Source: Porphyromonadaceae bacterium UBA3318
GTDB taxonomy: Bacteria > Bacteroidota > Bacteroidia > Bacteroidales > Muribaculaceae
Assembly (NCBI GenBank): GCA_002361235.1
Contig: DESI01000074.1
Location: 4,570 to 23,043, forward strand
DNA length: 18,474 nucleotides
Direction of reading: 5' to 3'
Position 1 is the stretch's first letter. Every line of letters starts with the position of its first letter. Positions 1-7,866 of the stretch are shown piece after piece. Below the pieces are notes generated by a model. That model was not told the origin of the DNA, did not search any database, and worked only from the letters and a program-made list of their open reading frames with translations. The position numbers and the translations under genes are program-made.

Positions 1-212
1 AAAATTCCAAATTCCTCACTTTTATTTATTACGATTAATAAAATCGCAGCCGGTCATAGTTGACTGACTGCCTCGGAGAGGCTGTTTCTCGATAACCCCA
101 CGATGGTCGGCGACAGCGACAGCCGGCACCGGCCTTCGTGAGGACAGACCGATGCGACACAGCTTGGTCGGAGACCATGTCTCTGTACTTACCGATGCGA
201 TAGATGACTAAA

Positions 213-241
213 GGCGCCACCGGACCGAGGTCCGTGACGCC
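213..241 (-). terminator. GC-rich hairpin, possible terminator of the PepSY-like gene
   Basis: CGGACC (221-226) and GGTCCG (229-234) pair around a GA loop. The stem extends outward to GGCG (213-216) with CGCC (238-241), with one bulge and one mismatch. Read on the minus strand, the stem is followed by TTTAG, a short U-run. It lies about 130 bases past the stop of the minus-strand gene. The U-run is weak and the distance long, so the call is tentative. Confidence 0.3.
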
Positions 242-263
242 TTGGGTTAATGCGTGTTTCAAT

Positions 264-299
264 AGACTGTGGCTGAGACTCAGACTGTGGCTGAGACTC
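264..299. repeat. Exact 18-bp tandem duplication
   Basis: AGACTGTGGCTGAGACTC occurs twice, back to back and without mismatch (264-281 and 282-299). The second copy forms the left arm of the hairpin at 289-311, so either copy can pair with AGTCTCAGCC at 302-311. Confidence 0.85.
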
Positions 300-311
300 G
301 AAGTCTCAGCC
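289..311. repeat. Perfect hairpin, 10-bp stem with 3-base loop
   Basis: GGCTGAGACT (289-298), loop CGA, then AGTCTCAGCC (302-311) make a perfect inverted repeat. No U-run follows on either strand, so it is not a standard intrinsic terminator. It begins about 60 bases downstream of the stop of the minus-strand PepSY-like gene and could act as an RNA stabiliser or part of a structured RNA. Confidence 0.7.
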
Positions 312-317
312 GGAGAC

Positions 318-363
318 GTCAGTATTCGATAGCTTCAGCCGTCAGTATTCGATGGTTTCAGTT
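318..363. repeat. Imperfect 23-bp tandem repeat
   Basis: GTCAGTATTCGAT starts both units (318 and 341). The remaining ten bases of each unit differ at four positions, giving 19 of 23 identical. It abuts the stop codon of the PepSY-like gene and follows the 18-bp tandem repeat directly. Confidence 0.7.
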
Positions 364-370
364 CCGTTCC

Positions 371-877
371 TTAGTCTTCGATGGCTATCAGCGTGCCGTT
401 CAGGTCGAAGATGTAGGTGTCGGGTCTCTGGATGCCGATCTCCACCTCTACGGCACGGCCCTTGTGGAACTCTATCGACTCCACTTTGTCGGCACACCCA
501 TCCTTCACCAGACGGTTGTATGCGTCGTGGTGCAGCAGATCCTTCACTACCGACTGTGCCAGATATGCGTTGTCGGGCGAATCGATTTCCAGGACCTCGC
601 CTTTACTGTTAAAGTCGATGTCAACGCCGTTGGCCAGTTCCACTTCATACTTGCCTTTGGCAAAGTATTGCTCGCATTTCGACACGGCCGTGCCTTTGAA
701 ATGCTTGTCCACGAACTTGCGTGCCTTTTCGGGAATCCTGTTATAGTTTTGCGATCCGGCCATTACGATGCCGGGATTGCCGTTGTTTGCCTGAGGAGCC
801 GCCTGTGCGGGAACCGTCGCGCCGGCCAGCATGACCACAGCCGCCGATGCCAGGGAGAGAAACAAATTCTTTTTCAT
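371..877 (-). CDS. Secreted PepSY-like domain protein
   Basis: A 168-residue exported protein. It starts MKKNLFLSLASAAVVMLAG and has a likely signal-peptidase site near PAQA (about residues 24-27). The mature part reads like the Bacteroidetes PepSY-like family: an early helix with 'IPEKARKFVDKHF', then 'KYEVELANGVDIDFNSKGEV', and a second similar half ending in 'TYIFDLNGTLIAIED'. Such proteins are periplasmic or secreted and poorly understood; some are annotated as putative protease-inhibitor-like folds. There is no lipobox or membrane segment after the signal. The gene follows the fructokinase gene on the same strand after 96 bases containing a possible terminator and a 9-bp dyad, so it is probably transcribed separately and is not an obvious part of the fructan system. 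Family assignment is by sequence feel; the role is unknown. Confidence 0.8.
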   Translation of the reverse strand: MKKNLFLSLASAAVVMLAGATVPAQAAPQANNGNPGIVMAGSQNYNRIPEKARKFVDKHFKGTAVSKCEQYFAKGKYEVELANGVDIDFNSKGEVLEIDSPDNAYLAQSVVKDLLHHDAYNRLVKDGCADKVESIEFHKGRAVEVEIGIQRPDTYIFDLNGTLIAIED

Positions 878-890
878 ATTATCCTTTTGT

Positions 891-923
891 TAATAACCGA
901 AGCCGACACGACCCCGGTTATTA
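891..923. promoter_or_regulatory. 9-bp inverted repeat upstream of the PepSY-like gene
   Basis: TAATAACCG (891-899) and CGGTTATTA (915-923) are perfect inverted copies 15 bases apart. They lie 14 to 46 bases upstream of the minus-strand start codon at 877. There is no U-run, so an operator or a 5' leader stem is more likely than a terminator. I see no clear TAnnTTTG box here. Confidence 0.4.
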
Positions 924-949
924 TAACAACATCCGTACTCAATTAAAGT

Positions 950-967
950 TCGGGGCGCTATCCCCGA
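950..967 (-). terminator. Possible terminator of the GH32-transporter-fructokinase operon
   Basis: TCGGGG (950-955) pairs with CCCCGA (962-967) around a six-base loop, seven bases past the fructokinase stop. Read on the minus strand, the stem is followed by ACTTTAATT, a weak U-rich stretch. The position is right for the end of the leftward operon, but the stem is short. Confidence 0.4.
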
Positions 968-973
968 CCGCGG

Positions 974-1852
974 TCAGTCGGTCAGCTCGGCGGGAAGGAT
1001 GGGCATAGCGCCCTTTTTAGTGCACACATAGGCGGATGTCCGCACGGCACGCGAATGTGCCTCCTGCACGCTCCTGCCCTTCAGTATCGAGGATATGAAT
1101 GCCGCGGTGAAGCTGTCGCCGGCGCCGACCGTATCGGCCACCTCCACCTTGGGAGTGGGCTGGAACGACACGTTGCCCGGCGTGAACACATAGCTGCCGT
1201 TGATGCCGCACGTCAGTATCAGCATCTTCAGGTTGTACTTGCCAAGCAGAATCCAGCACTTGTCCTGCAGGTCGATGCCCGGATAGCCGAACATACGGCT
1301 CACGGTCACCAATTCCTCGTCATTGATTTTCAATATATTACAGCGCGACATGGAGTTGCACAGTATCTCCTTGTTGTAGAATCCCTGGCGCAGATTCACG
1401 TCAAACACCACTAAGCTGTCGTCACTCTGCGGCATGGCGTCCAGAAAATGGTTGATCGTTTCGCGCGACACCACGTTGCGCTGTGCCAGCGAACCGAAGC
1501 ATACGGCCTTCGTTCTTTTTGCAAGCGCTTCAAGGCTATCGGTATAAGGGATATTGTCCCATGCCACGTTTTCCTTTATGTCGTACTGGGGGATGCCGGC
1601 CTGGTCTATCTCCACCTGCACCGTGCCTGTGGGATATGGCACCTCGGCTATAAGCTGGTTCAGCCCCTTGGAGGTGAAGTTTTCCACAATCTCCTTGCCT
1701 AAGGCATCGTCGCCCACGGCGCTCACCACATAGCCGGGCAGTCCGAACTGCGACACATGATATGCGAAATTGGCCGGTGCGCCACCTATCTTCTTACCTT
1801 CGGGCAGAACGTCCCACAGGGCCTCCCCCATTCCTACTACTATATCATTCAT
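974..1852 (-). CDS. Fructokinase (PfkB/ribokinase family)
   Basis: A 292-residue cytoplasmic sugar kinase that should phosphorylate fructose with ATP, the last step of the fructan pathway encoded here. PfkB family marks are clear: the N-terminal glycine-rich substrate-binding segment 'KIGGAPANFAYHVSQFG' (about 21-37), 'DVNLRQGFY' (151-159), and the C-terminal signature 'DTVGAGDSFTAAF' (240-252). The latter carries the anion-hole GAGD with D246 as catalytic base. The length is normal for the family. It is the last gene of a leftward run with MFS transporter and GH32, 24 bases after the transporter stop, so it is co-transcribed. In the B. thetaiotaomicron levan locus the equivalent is BT1757. 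Fructose specificity is inferred from context; the sequence alone shows a PfkB carbohydrate kinase. Confidence 0.93.
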   Translation of the reverse strand: MNDIVVGMGEALWDVLPEGKKIGGAPANFAYHVSQFGLPGYVVSAVGDDALGKEIVENFTSKGLNQLIAEVPYPTGTVQVEIDQAGIPQYDIKENVAWDNIPYTDSLEALAKRTKAVCFGSLAQRNVVSRETINHFLDAMPQSDDSLVVFDVNLRQGFYNKEILCNSMSRCNILKINDEELVTVSRMFGYPGIDLQDKCWILLGKYNLKMLILTCGINGSYVFTPGNVSFQPTPKVEVADTVGAGDSFTAAFISSILKGRSVQEAHSRAVRTSAYVCTKKGAMPILPAELTD

Positions 1853-1876
1853 AATGGCATTAAATTTTCAAAGTTA

Positions 1877-3061
1877 TTAGATTTTTCTAATCTTCAACGT
1901 GTAATACATCAGGTAAATCACGCCTACGGTCATTACGGCCACGGCACCGGCCTGACCGATGGCATCGGCTGCATAACCCATTGCGAGCGGGAACACCGTG
2001 CCGCCGAACAGACCCATGATCATCAGGCCGGACACCTCGTTGCGCTCGTTGGGCGTGTACATCAACGCCTGCGAGAACACTACCGAGAAGATATTTGAGT
2101 TACCGAATCCTATCAGACCGATTCCCACATACAGCGGAGCGAGAGTGTCGCAGACAAACAGTATGACCATTCCGGCCAGCATCATCGCCACGCTGACGGC
2201 GAAGAAGAGTTTGGGCGACATGGTACGCAGTATGAACGCTCCGAGGAAACAACCAGCCGTACGGAATATGAAATATACGCTTGTGGCGAATCCGGCCTCC
2301 TCCAGCGGAAATCCCAGGCGCTCCATGATGATTTTCGGAGCCGTGGTGTTGGTGCCCACGTCGATGCCCACATGGCATACGATACCGAGGAAACAGAGGA
2401 ATATGAACGGCTTGCCAAGCAGTCGCAGACATTCCACGACGCCGGTGGCCTTGTCGGGCTTTTCCTCGTCGATGGGAGTGGCCGCCAACAGAGATATTGA
2501 CAGGAAACTGATCACCGCGTAAATCACGAACAGCGCGCGCCAGCCCAGTCCGAATGTAGGCATCATCGTCGTGGCGCCCCACGCCGCGATGATGGGAGCA
2601 AGGAATGAAGCGATAGCCTTGACAAACTGACCGAACGTAAGAGTGGACGCCAGTTTGTCGCCGCTGATCAGATTGCTCACCAGCGGATTGAGCGACGTCT
2701 GCATTATGGCGTTGCCTATGCCTAACAGCGAGAACGAGACCAGCATCACGGCATAGCTGTCGCCGAACGCCGGAATGAACAGCGACACCGCCGTCACTAT
2801 CAGGCTTATCAGTACGGTATTCTTACGACCGATACGGTTCATCAGCATTCCCGTCGGAACGGAGAAAATCAGGAACCAGAAGAACACCAGCGAGGGGAAC
2901 AGGTTGGCCTGCGAATCGGTCAGACCCAGGTCCTTCTGCACATAGTTGGATGCCGTTCCCACCAGGTCCACGAAGCCCATGGCGAAGAAGCACAGCATCA
3001 CCGGGACCATCCGGACTATGTAACTCTTCTTATTGGTTGCTGCTGTTTGCGTTATATCCAT
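1877..3061 (-). CDS. MFS sugar transporter, probable fructose permease
   Basis: A 394-residue inner-membrane protein with about twelve hydrophobic segments. It belongs to the FucP/sugar:proton symporter branch of the major facilitator superfamily. The loop after the second helix carries the MFS motif A pattern 'GMLMNRIGRKNTVL' (about 76-89). The N-terminal 'FFAMGFVDLVGTASNYV' and the central 'LLGIGNAIMQTSLNPL' are typical of FucP/GluP-like transporters. It lies 22 bases after the periplasmic GH32 and 24 bases before fructokinase. It most likely imports fructose released in the periplasm, as BT1758 does in the B. thetaiotaomicron levan locus. Substrate is inferred from neighbours. The start chosen (MDITQTAATNKKSY) gives a short polar N-terminus before helix one. 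Confidence 0.92.
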   Translation of the reverse strand: MDITQTAATNKKSYIVRMVPVMLCFFAMGFVDLVGTASNYVQKDLGLTDSQANLFPSLVFFWFLIFSVPTGMLMNRIGRKNTVLISLIVTAVSLFIPAFGDSYAVMLVSFSLLGIGNAIMQTSLNPLVSNLISGDKLASTLTFGQFVKAIASFLAPIIAAWGATTMMPTFGLGWRALFVIYAVISFLSISLLAATPIDEEKPDKATGVVECLRLLGKPFIFLCFLGIVCHVGIDVGTNTTAPKIIMERLGFPLEEAGFATSVYFIFRTAGCFLGAFILRTMSPKLFFAVSVAMMLAGMVILFVCDTLAPLYVGIGLIGFGNSNIFSVVFSQALMYTPNERNEVSGLMIMGLFGGTVFPLAMGYAADAIGQAGAVAVMTVGVIYLMYYTLKIRKI

Positions 3062-3083
3062 AATTATGATTGTTCTTTATTGA

Positions 3084-4931
3084 TTAGTCATTCTTGATTT
3101 CATACACTTTCAGGTTGCGCACCTTAGCCTTTCCGTCACGCGCCTTAACCGTCAGCTGCGAATACGGTTCGTCGGGAAACACTAAGTTGGTCATCACCGA
3201 ACGACCGCCATCGGCAAACACCTCCATGCTGCACCGGTCAACGAATATCCTCAGCTTCAACGTGTCGCCGTCGGAATAAAGCGGAGCCACAGTTACTGCG
3301 GGGAAATCCTGACTGAAGTCCGTTATTCCGCTTTCGCGACGGTCGAACGCGAGCCTGTTTCCGGCCACATCGTATGTCAGCAACACCTTCTGTCCCCTGG
3401 CATTGTTGAGCCATATCTCGACCTCTCGGCAGCGTTCCGGCTGTATTTCCATATCTATCTCGCACAGTTCCGGAATGCCGACGGTTATTTCTTTCGCACC
3501 CACCGTGGTTTTGCCGGACGATTTGACCAGTTTGCCGCGCAGCGCATCTACTTCAGGCGACGGCCTGGACGACATATATATTTCACCGTCTTTGGCACGG
3601 AACAGGCTCATATCGCGCGGCAGCGTGTTCGCGCTGCGATACTGCATGGTGGGCACATCCGCGGCATACTGCCAGTTGCTCATCCAGCCCAGTATCGTGC
3701 GGCGTCCGTCGGGCGCGTCGCTGAAACTTACCGACGCATAATTGTCCTTGCCGTAATCCATCCATTTGGTCGGGACCTTGCCGTTTGCATCCGTATCGGC
3801 CTTGAATGTCTTGCCGTCGAAATCGCCGACAAAATACTGTGTCGCGCTGCCGCCGAAAGGCCCTCCGGGATTTATGTTGCAGATAAGCACCCATTTCTGT
3901 TCGCCGGAGCCTTCCACCTTCAGCGGGAACAGGTCGGGACATTCCCATACGCCGTCCTGCGCGCCCAGTCCCTGGCCGAATTTGCTTTGCAATGTCCATG
4001 ACTTCATATCGGGCGATGTGAATATCAGCATTTCATGATCCAGCGGATGCGCCAGTATCAAGGTCCATTCCTTAGTGTCAGGATTACGGAACATATTAGG
4101 ATCGCGGGCCTCGCTCTCCAGCGTCAATGTGGGATTACCCGGGTATATGCTGAACGTCTCGCCGTTGTCGGTGCTGTACGCCAGGCTCTGCACCTGACTC
4201 ACGCCGGCCGAGGTGTACATGGCCAGCACGGCATCCTTGCCGAATCCGGCACTGTTCTCCGTATCGACGGCATTGCTGCCGCTGAACACCGTTCCCAACC
4301 CGTTGGGCTCTATCGCCGCCGGATGGTGTTCCCAGTTTATCAGGTCCTTGGACGAGGAATGTCCCCACGTCATGTTCTGCCATTTCGATCCGTACGGATT
4401 CCACTGGTAGTACAGATGCCACACGCCATCCTTGTAAAACATTCCGTTCGGATCGTTCATCCAGCCGTACAGCGGCGTGTGATGATACGCCGGGCGGTAT
4501 TTCTCACGGTTTGCGGTATCGAACGTGTCAGATACGGTGAAATTGCTCCAGCACACATCCTCCTTGGCCTCGCGGACAGAGGATCGGTTCTGGGTAGTGA
4601 CGATGTTCAGCACCACGTCATGCCCCTTGTACCTCGCTATGTCCAGAGGCACCGTGTAGTCAACCTTTGACTTCGCCAGCCTTACATATATGGTGCGGTC
4701 AAGTTTCCCGTCCACCAGCACATTGACCGTAGCGTCATCGTTCGACTCCTGCACGGGCATAAGCAGATACTTCCCGTCGCCGGTGATGCGCACCAGCGTA
4801 TTGTTCGTTCCCATATGATTCACTTCGACTCCGGCGCCATTCAGCACGAATGTACCCATCATGCCGGCCGTCAATAACGTAGTCTTTATTATACCGAAAA
4901 AGTTGTTCATGTTGTTGAGTTTTTCAGACAT
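3084..4931 (-). CDS. GH32 fructan hydrolase, periplasmic (exo-fructanase type)
   Basis: A glycoside hydrolase family 32 enzyme of 615 residues that should cleave beta-fructosidic bonds and release fructose. An N-terminal beta domain found in Bacteroidetes GH32 proteins (DUF4980-like, about 40-135) precedes the five-bladed propeller. Catalytic motifs are intact: 'WMNDPNG' with nucleophile D160, 'ARDPNMF' with transition-state stabiliser D277, and 'WECPDLF' with acid/base E330. The C-terminal beta-sandwich includes 'VDRCSMEVFADGG'. The N-terminus is a signal peptide without a lipobox cysteine, so the enzyme is probably periplasmic. The in-frame ATG at 4910 (MNNFFGIIKTTLL) gives a more standard signal peptide than the one at 4931 and may be the true start. 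It heads the leftward operon with transporter and fructokinase. Nearest counterparts are BT1759, BT1765 and BT3082. Whether it prefers levan, inulin or sucrose cannot be read from sequence. Confidence 0.95.
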   Translation of the reverse strand: MSEKLNNMNNFFGIIKTTLLTAGMMGTFVLNGAGVEVNHMGTNNTLVRITGDGKYLLMPVQESNDDATVNVLVDGKLDRTIYVRLAKSKVDYTVPLDIARYKGHDVVLNIVTTQNRSSVREAKEDVCWSNFTVSDTFDTANREKYRPAYHHTPLYGWMNDPNGMFYKDGVWHLYYQWNPYGSKWQNMTWGHSSSKDLINWEHHPAAIEPNGLGTVFSGSNAVDTENSAGFGKDAVLAMYTSAGVSQVQSLAYSTDNGETFSIYPGNPTLTLESEARDPNMFRNPDTKEWTLILAHPLDHEMLIFTSPDMKSWTLQSKFGQGLGAQDGVWECPDLFPLKVEGSGEQKWVLICNINPGGPFGGSATQYFVGDFDGKTFKADTDANGKVPTKWMDYGKDNYASVSFSDAPDGRRTILGWMSNWQYAADVPTMQYRSANTLPRDMSLFRAKDGEIYMSSRPSPEVDALRGKLVKSSGKTTVGAKEITVGIPELCEIDMEIQPERCREVEIWLNNARGQKVLLTYDVAGNRLAFDRRESGITDFSQDFPAVTVAPLYSDGDTLKLRIFVDRCSMEVFADGGRSVMTNLVFPDEPYSQLTVKARDGKAKVRNLKVYEIKND

Positions 4932-4968
4932 CTACCCGGGCACAATCCTGTCCGCCGGGTTTCTGTTG

Positions 4969-4976
4969 CAAAAATA
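4969..4976 (-). promoter_or_regulatory. -7 promoter element of the leftward GH32 operon
   Basis: On the minus strand this reads TATTTTTG, an exact match to the Bacteroidetes -7 consensus TAnnTTTG. It lies about 38 bases upstream of the first GH32 start codon. No TTTG -33 box stands at the usual 19-21-base spacing, which would fit a promoter that depends on an activator. Confidence 0.5.
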
Positions 4977-5023
4977 CATCAAAAGTCCGCGGCTCGGTTA
5001 TTAATTTTTGGTCAAAGGGTATC

Positions 5024-5048
5024 AAAAATGTTGCAACGCTACATTTTT
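5024..5048. promoter_or_regulatory. Candidate regulator operator between GH32 and the sensor gene
   Basis: AAAAATGT (5024-5031) and ACATTTTT (5041-5048) form an inverted repeat, and its left part AAAAATGTTGCA (5024-5035) recurs exactly upstream of SusC at 7884-7895. The centre also holds GTTGCAAC (5030-5037), itself a palindrome. It lies about 50 bases upstream of the -7 element of the GH32 operon and about 35 upstream of that of the regulator gene, so it could serve both. Binding by the hybrid regulator is inference. Confidence 0.5.
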
Positions 5049-5083
5049 ATAACCGAATGCACTAATATTTAAATTATTATGAC

Positions 5084-5091
5084 TAAATTTG
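5084..5091 (+). promoter_or_regulatory. -7 promoter element of the regulator gene
   Basis: TAAATTTG matches TAnnTTTG exactly and lies 36 bases before the ATG at 5128. No convincing TTTG -33 box is present at normal spacing. Confidence 0.5.
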
Positions 5092-5127
5092 TGTGCGAAT
5101 TAACCTGACTAACATAAGATAAGCCTG

Positions 5128-7866
5128 ATGAAACGGCACCTATTGATACCATTACTTGCGATGGCATGTCTGCTCTATGTTTCATGCCAAAGGGAAAAGA
5201 CTTACCGCATCGGCGTCTCGCAATGCAGCGCCGACGACTGGCGCAATAAGATGAACGAGGAGATCATGCGCGAGATGATGTTCCATCCCGAGGCGACGGT
5301 GGAAATCCGCTCGGCCGACGACAGCAACGAGAAGCAGATAGCCGACATCCGGTATTTCCGCGACAACGGCTTCGACATCATTCTTGCGGCGCCCAACGAA
5401 GCGAACGCCATTACACCTGTAATAAAGGAGACGTACGAATCCGGCCTGCCGGTGGTGATATTCGACCGCGACATCAACGGCGATTCATATACGGCATATA
5501 TCGGCGTGGACAACCGCGCCATAGGCCGTTCCGCCGCACAATACGCCGGCAACCTGACAGGCGCCGGAGGCCGGGTGCTGGAAATACAGGGACTTAAAGG
5601 TTCATCTCCGACCATACAGAGACACGAAGGATTTGCCGAAGGTGCAAGACAGAACCGCCTTGACATCGTGGCATCGGGCCACGGCAACTGGAACGACAGG
5701 GACGCGACCCGGGTAGCCGACTCCCTGCTGGACATATATAAGGATATAGATCTGATTTACGCCCACAACGACCGTATGGCCATCGCCGCATCCAACGTGG
5801 CGCGCCGACTGGGCCTGCACATCCGCATCATCGGTATCGACGCCGCCCCAAACATCGGCATGAAAGCCGTGGCCGACAGCGTGATAGACGCCACATTCCT
5901 GTATCCGACCGAAGGCCACCAGCTGATACGCACCGCACTGGCCATCCTGAAAGGCGAACGTTTCGACCGCATCCAGACGCTGCCTCTCGCTTCGGCCGTT
6001 GACAAATCGAACGCCGACATCCTGTCGCTTCAGAACAAGTCGCTGAACAAGGAAACTTCCAAAATGAAGATCCTCAAAAGCCAGGTGGACCAATACTGGG
6101 AACGGCATTCCATACAGACCACCCTGCTGTATGTCACCATCGGGCTGGTGATACTGCTGCTGGCCTTCGTGTTCATGCTGCTGCGCACATACTGGATGAA
6201 CCAGCGCCATCACCGCCAGATACTGGAACAGAACCGTCTGCTGGAGCAACAGCGTGACGCCCAGGAGGAACTGAACCGCCAGCTGGAGGAGGCCACGCAG
6301 TCAAAGCTGATGTTCTTCACCAACATATCCCACGACCTGCGCACGCCCCTCACCCTGATAGCCGAGCCGGTGGCGCAACTCGCCGACGCCGACAACCTGA
6401 CGCCCCAGCAGCACGCGCTGATGCGCATAGCCGACAAGAACGTGCGCATACTGAAACGCCTGATCAACGAAATTCTCGATTTCCGCAAATACGAGAACGG
6501 CAAGCTCGATGTCAACCTCACTGAAGCCCGATTCGCCGACCTGGCCCGGGACTGGGCCGAGGCATTCATGGCCATCGCTCGCAAACGCGACATAAAACTG
6601 AACGTCGACATCGACCTGCCCGACGATTTCACCATCGCCATAGATACAGAGAAACTGGAACGGGTATGCTTCAACCTACTGTCCAACGCATTCAAATATA
6701 CTCCCGACAACGGCCGCATCAATTTCATTGTCAGCAGGAAAGGCGACAACCTTGTGATTGCCGTTCACGACACGGGCCGGGGTATCTCGGAGCGCGACTT
6801 AGGCAACATATTCGACCGCTTCTTCCAGGTAGACAAGGTGCATCCGCAAGGTTCCGGCATCGGCCTCTCGCTGGCAAAGGCGTTCGTGGAACTCCATCAT
6901 GGCGGGATTACCGTAACGAGCCGCGAAGGCAAGGGATCGGAATTCACTGTCACCATTCCCATAACGCATATAGCTGAAAATCAACAGGCTCCCGCAGTCC
7001 CTACAGCCGGCACATTGCGCGACGACACCATCACCGAACTGGAGCGGATAGAGAGCGACACGCCCCTGCTCGACTCCGACAAGCCGCTTCTGCTGGTAAT
7101 AGACGACAACGAGGACATCCGCAGGCTCACCGCCGGACTTCTCGGCGACGAATATACCGTAATCGCCGCATCCGACGGCAAGGAGGGCGTGCGCATGGCC
7201 GCACGGCATGTTCCCGACCTGATAATCTGCGACGTGATGATGCCCGTCATGGACGGTCTGGAATGCACGCGCCGCATCAAGCAGGAGGTGTCCACATCGC
7301 ACATACCGGTGTTGATGCTCACGGCCTGCAGCATGGACGAACAGCGCGCCCAGGGATACGACAGCGGCGCCGACGGCTATCTGTCCAAACCGTTCGACAT
7401 CACTGTACTCAGGGCGCGGTGCCGCAACCTGATTCAGAACCGCAGACGCATCAAGGAATTATGGACCACGTCGAAGCCCACCGACGTCACGACGTCGGCC
7501 ACCCCGGAAACCAGGCGCCCACGACCCGACGTCGAGAACGAATTCTACGCACGGTTCGTGGAGATCGTCAACAAGGAAATGGAGAATCCCGAGCTCAGCG
7601 TGGACGGCATCGCCGCGCAACTCGGACTGGGCCGTTCGCAGTTCTACCGCAAGATCAAAGCCCTCACCAACTACTCGCCCGTAGAATTAGTGCGCGAACT
7701 GCGGCTGAAACGCAGCCGCGACCTGCTTATCTCCACCGACAGGTCCGTAAGCGAGATCGGCTATATTGTCGGATTCTCAACTCCCGCCTATTTCACACGC
7801 TGTTTCCGCGATTATTTCCACGAAACGCCTTCCGAACTCAGGGAACGTCTCGGTTCCAAATCATAA
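5128..7866 (+). CDS. Hybrid two-component system sensor/regulator (fructose-responsive type)
   Basis: A 912-residue one-protein signalling system of the inner membrane. After a signal/anchor (1-20, with a Cys at 20 but only a poor lipobox, YVSC), residues about 25-310 resemble a type I periplasmic sugar-binding protein ('YRIGVSQCS', 'DIILAAPNEANAI', 'VVIFDRDI', 'DLIYAHNDRMAIAA', 'IIGIDAAPN'), not the usual beta-propeller. A single membrane helix follows (about 332-354), then a coiled-coil linker, HisKA with H402 in 'ISHDLRTPL', HATPase_c (N box 'FNLLSNAFKYTPDNG', G1 'HDTGRGI', G2 'GSGIGLSLAKAF'), a receiver with D659/D660, phosphoacceptor D702 and K754, and a C-terminal AraC-type helix-turn-helix (about 820-905). 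This is the layout of B. thetaiotaomicron BT1754, whose periplasmic domain binds fructose. It lies between the two operons it presumably activates. All catalytic residues are intact. Confidence 0.96.
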   Translation: MKRHLLIPLLAMACLLYVSCQREKTYRIGVSQCSADDWRNKMNEEIMREMMFHPEATVEIRSADDSNEKQIADIRYFRDNGFDIILAAPNEANAITPVIKETYESGLPVVIFDRDINGDSYTAYIGVDNRAIGRSAAQYAGNLTGAGGRVLEIQGLKGSSPTIQRHEGFAEGARQNRLDIVASGHGNWNDRDATRVADSLLDIYKDIDLIYAHNDRMAIAASNVARRLGLHIRIIGIDAAPNIGMKAVADSVIDATFLYPTEGHQLIRTALAILKGERFDRIQTLPLASAVDKSNADILSLQNKSLNKETSKMKILKSQVDQYWERHSIQTTLLYVTIGLVILLLAFVFMLLRTYWMNQRHHRQILEQNRLLEQQRDAQEELNRQLEEATQSKLMFFTNISHDLRTPLTLIAEPVAQLADADNLTPQQHALMRIADKNVRILKRLINEILDFRKYENGKLDVNLTEARFADLARDWAEAFMAIARKRDIKLNVDIDLPDDFTIAIDTEKLERVCFNLLSNAFKYTPDNGRINFIVSRKGDNLVIAVHDTGRGISERDLGNIFDRFFQVDKVHPQGSGIGLSLAKAFVELHHGGITVTSREGKGSEFTVTIPITHIAENQQAPAVPTAGTLRDDTITELERIESDTPLLDSDKPLLLVIDDNEDIRRLTAGLLGDEYTVIAASDGKEGVRMAARHVPDLIICDVMMPVMDGLECTRRIKQEVSTSHIPVLMLTACSMDEQRAQGYDSGADGYLSKPFDITVLRARCRNLIQNRRRIKELWTTSKPTDVTTSATPETRRPRPDVENEFYARFVEIVNKEMENPELSVDGIAAQLGLGRSQFYRKIKALTNYSPVELVRELRLKRSRDLLISTDRSVSEIGYIVGFSTPAYFTRCFRDYFHETPSELRERLGSKS

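Larger units (their letters stand above)
1..370. other. Gene-poor left end with repeats and hairpins
   Basis: I see no credible protein-coding gene in this stretch. The only sizeable open frame (35-262, minus) would need a TTG start and gives a low-complexity, Arg-rich product with no recognisable motif. What the stretch does hold is structured: a GC-rich hairpin at 213-241, an exact 18-bp tandem repeat at 264-299, a perfect 10-bp-stem hairpin at 289-311, and an imperfect 23-bp tandem repeat at 318-363. It lies downstream of the minus-strand PepSY-like gene, so it is either its 3' untranslated region and terminator area or an unrecognised non-coding RNA. Confidence 0.5.

Noticed and set aside
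35..262. Open frame of 75 codons on the minus strand
   Set aside because: It needs a TTG start and the product has no signal, domain or plausible composition; the underlying DNA is dominated by hairpins.
269..946. Long plus-strand frame opposite the PepSY-like gene
   Set aside because: It is the antisense shadow of 371-877, which has a clear signal peptide and family pattern. Its N-terminus only translates the tandem repeats.
4035..4670. Long plus-strand frame inside the GH32 gene
   Set aside because: GC-rich coding DNA makes such antisense frames common; the GH32 frame carries all catalytic motifs.
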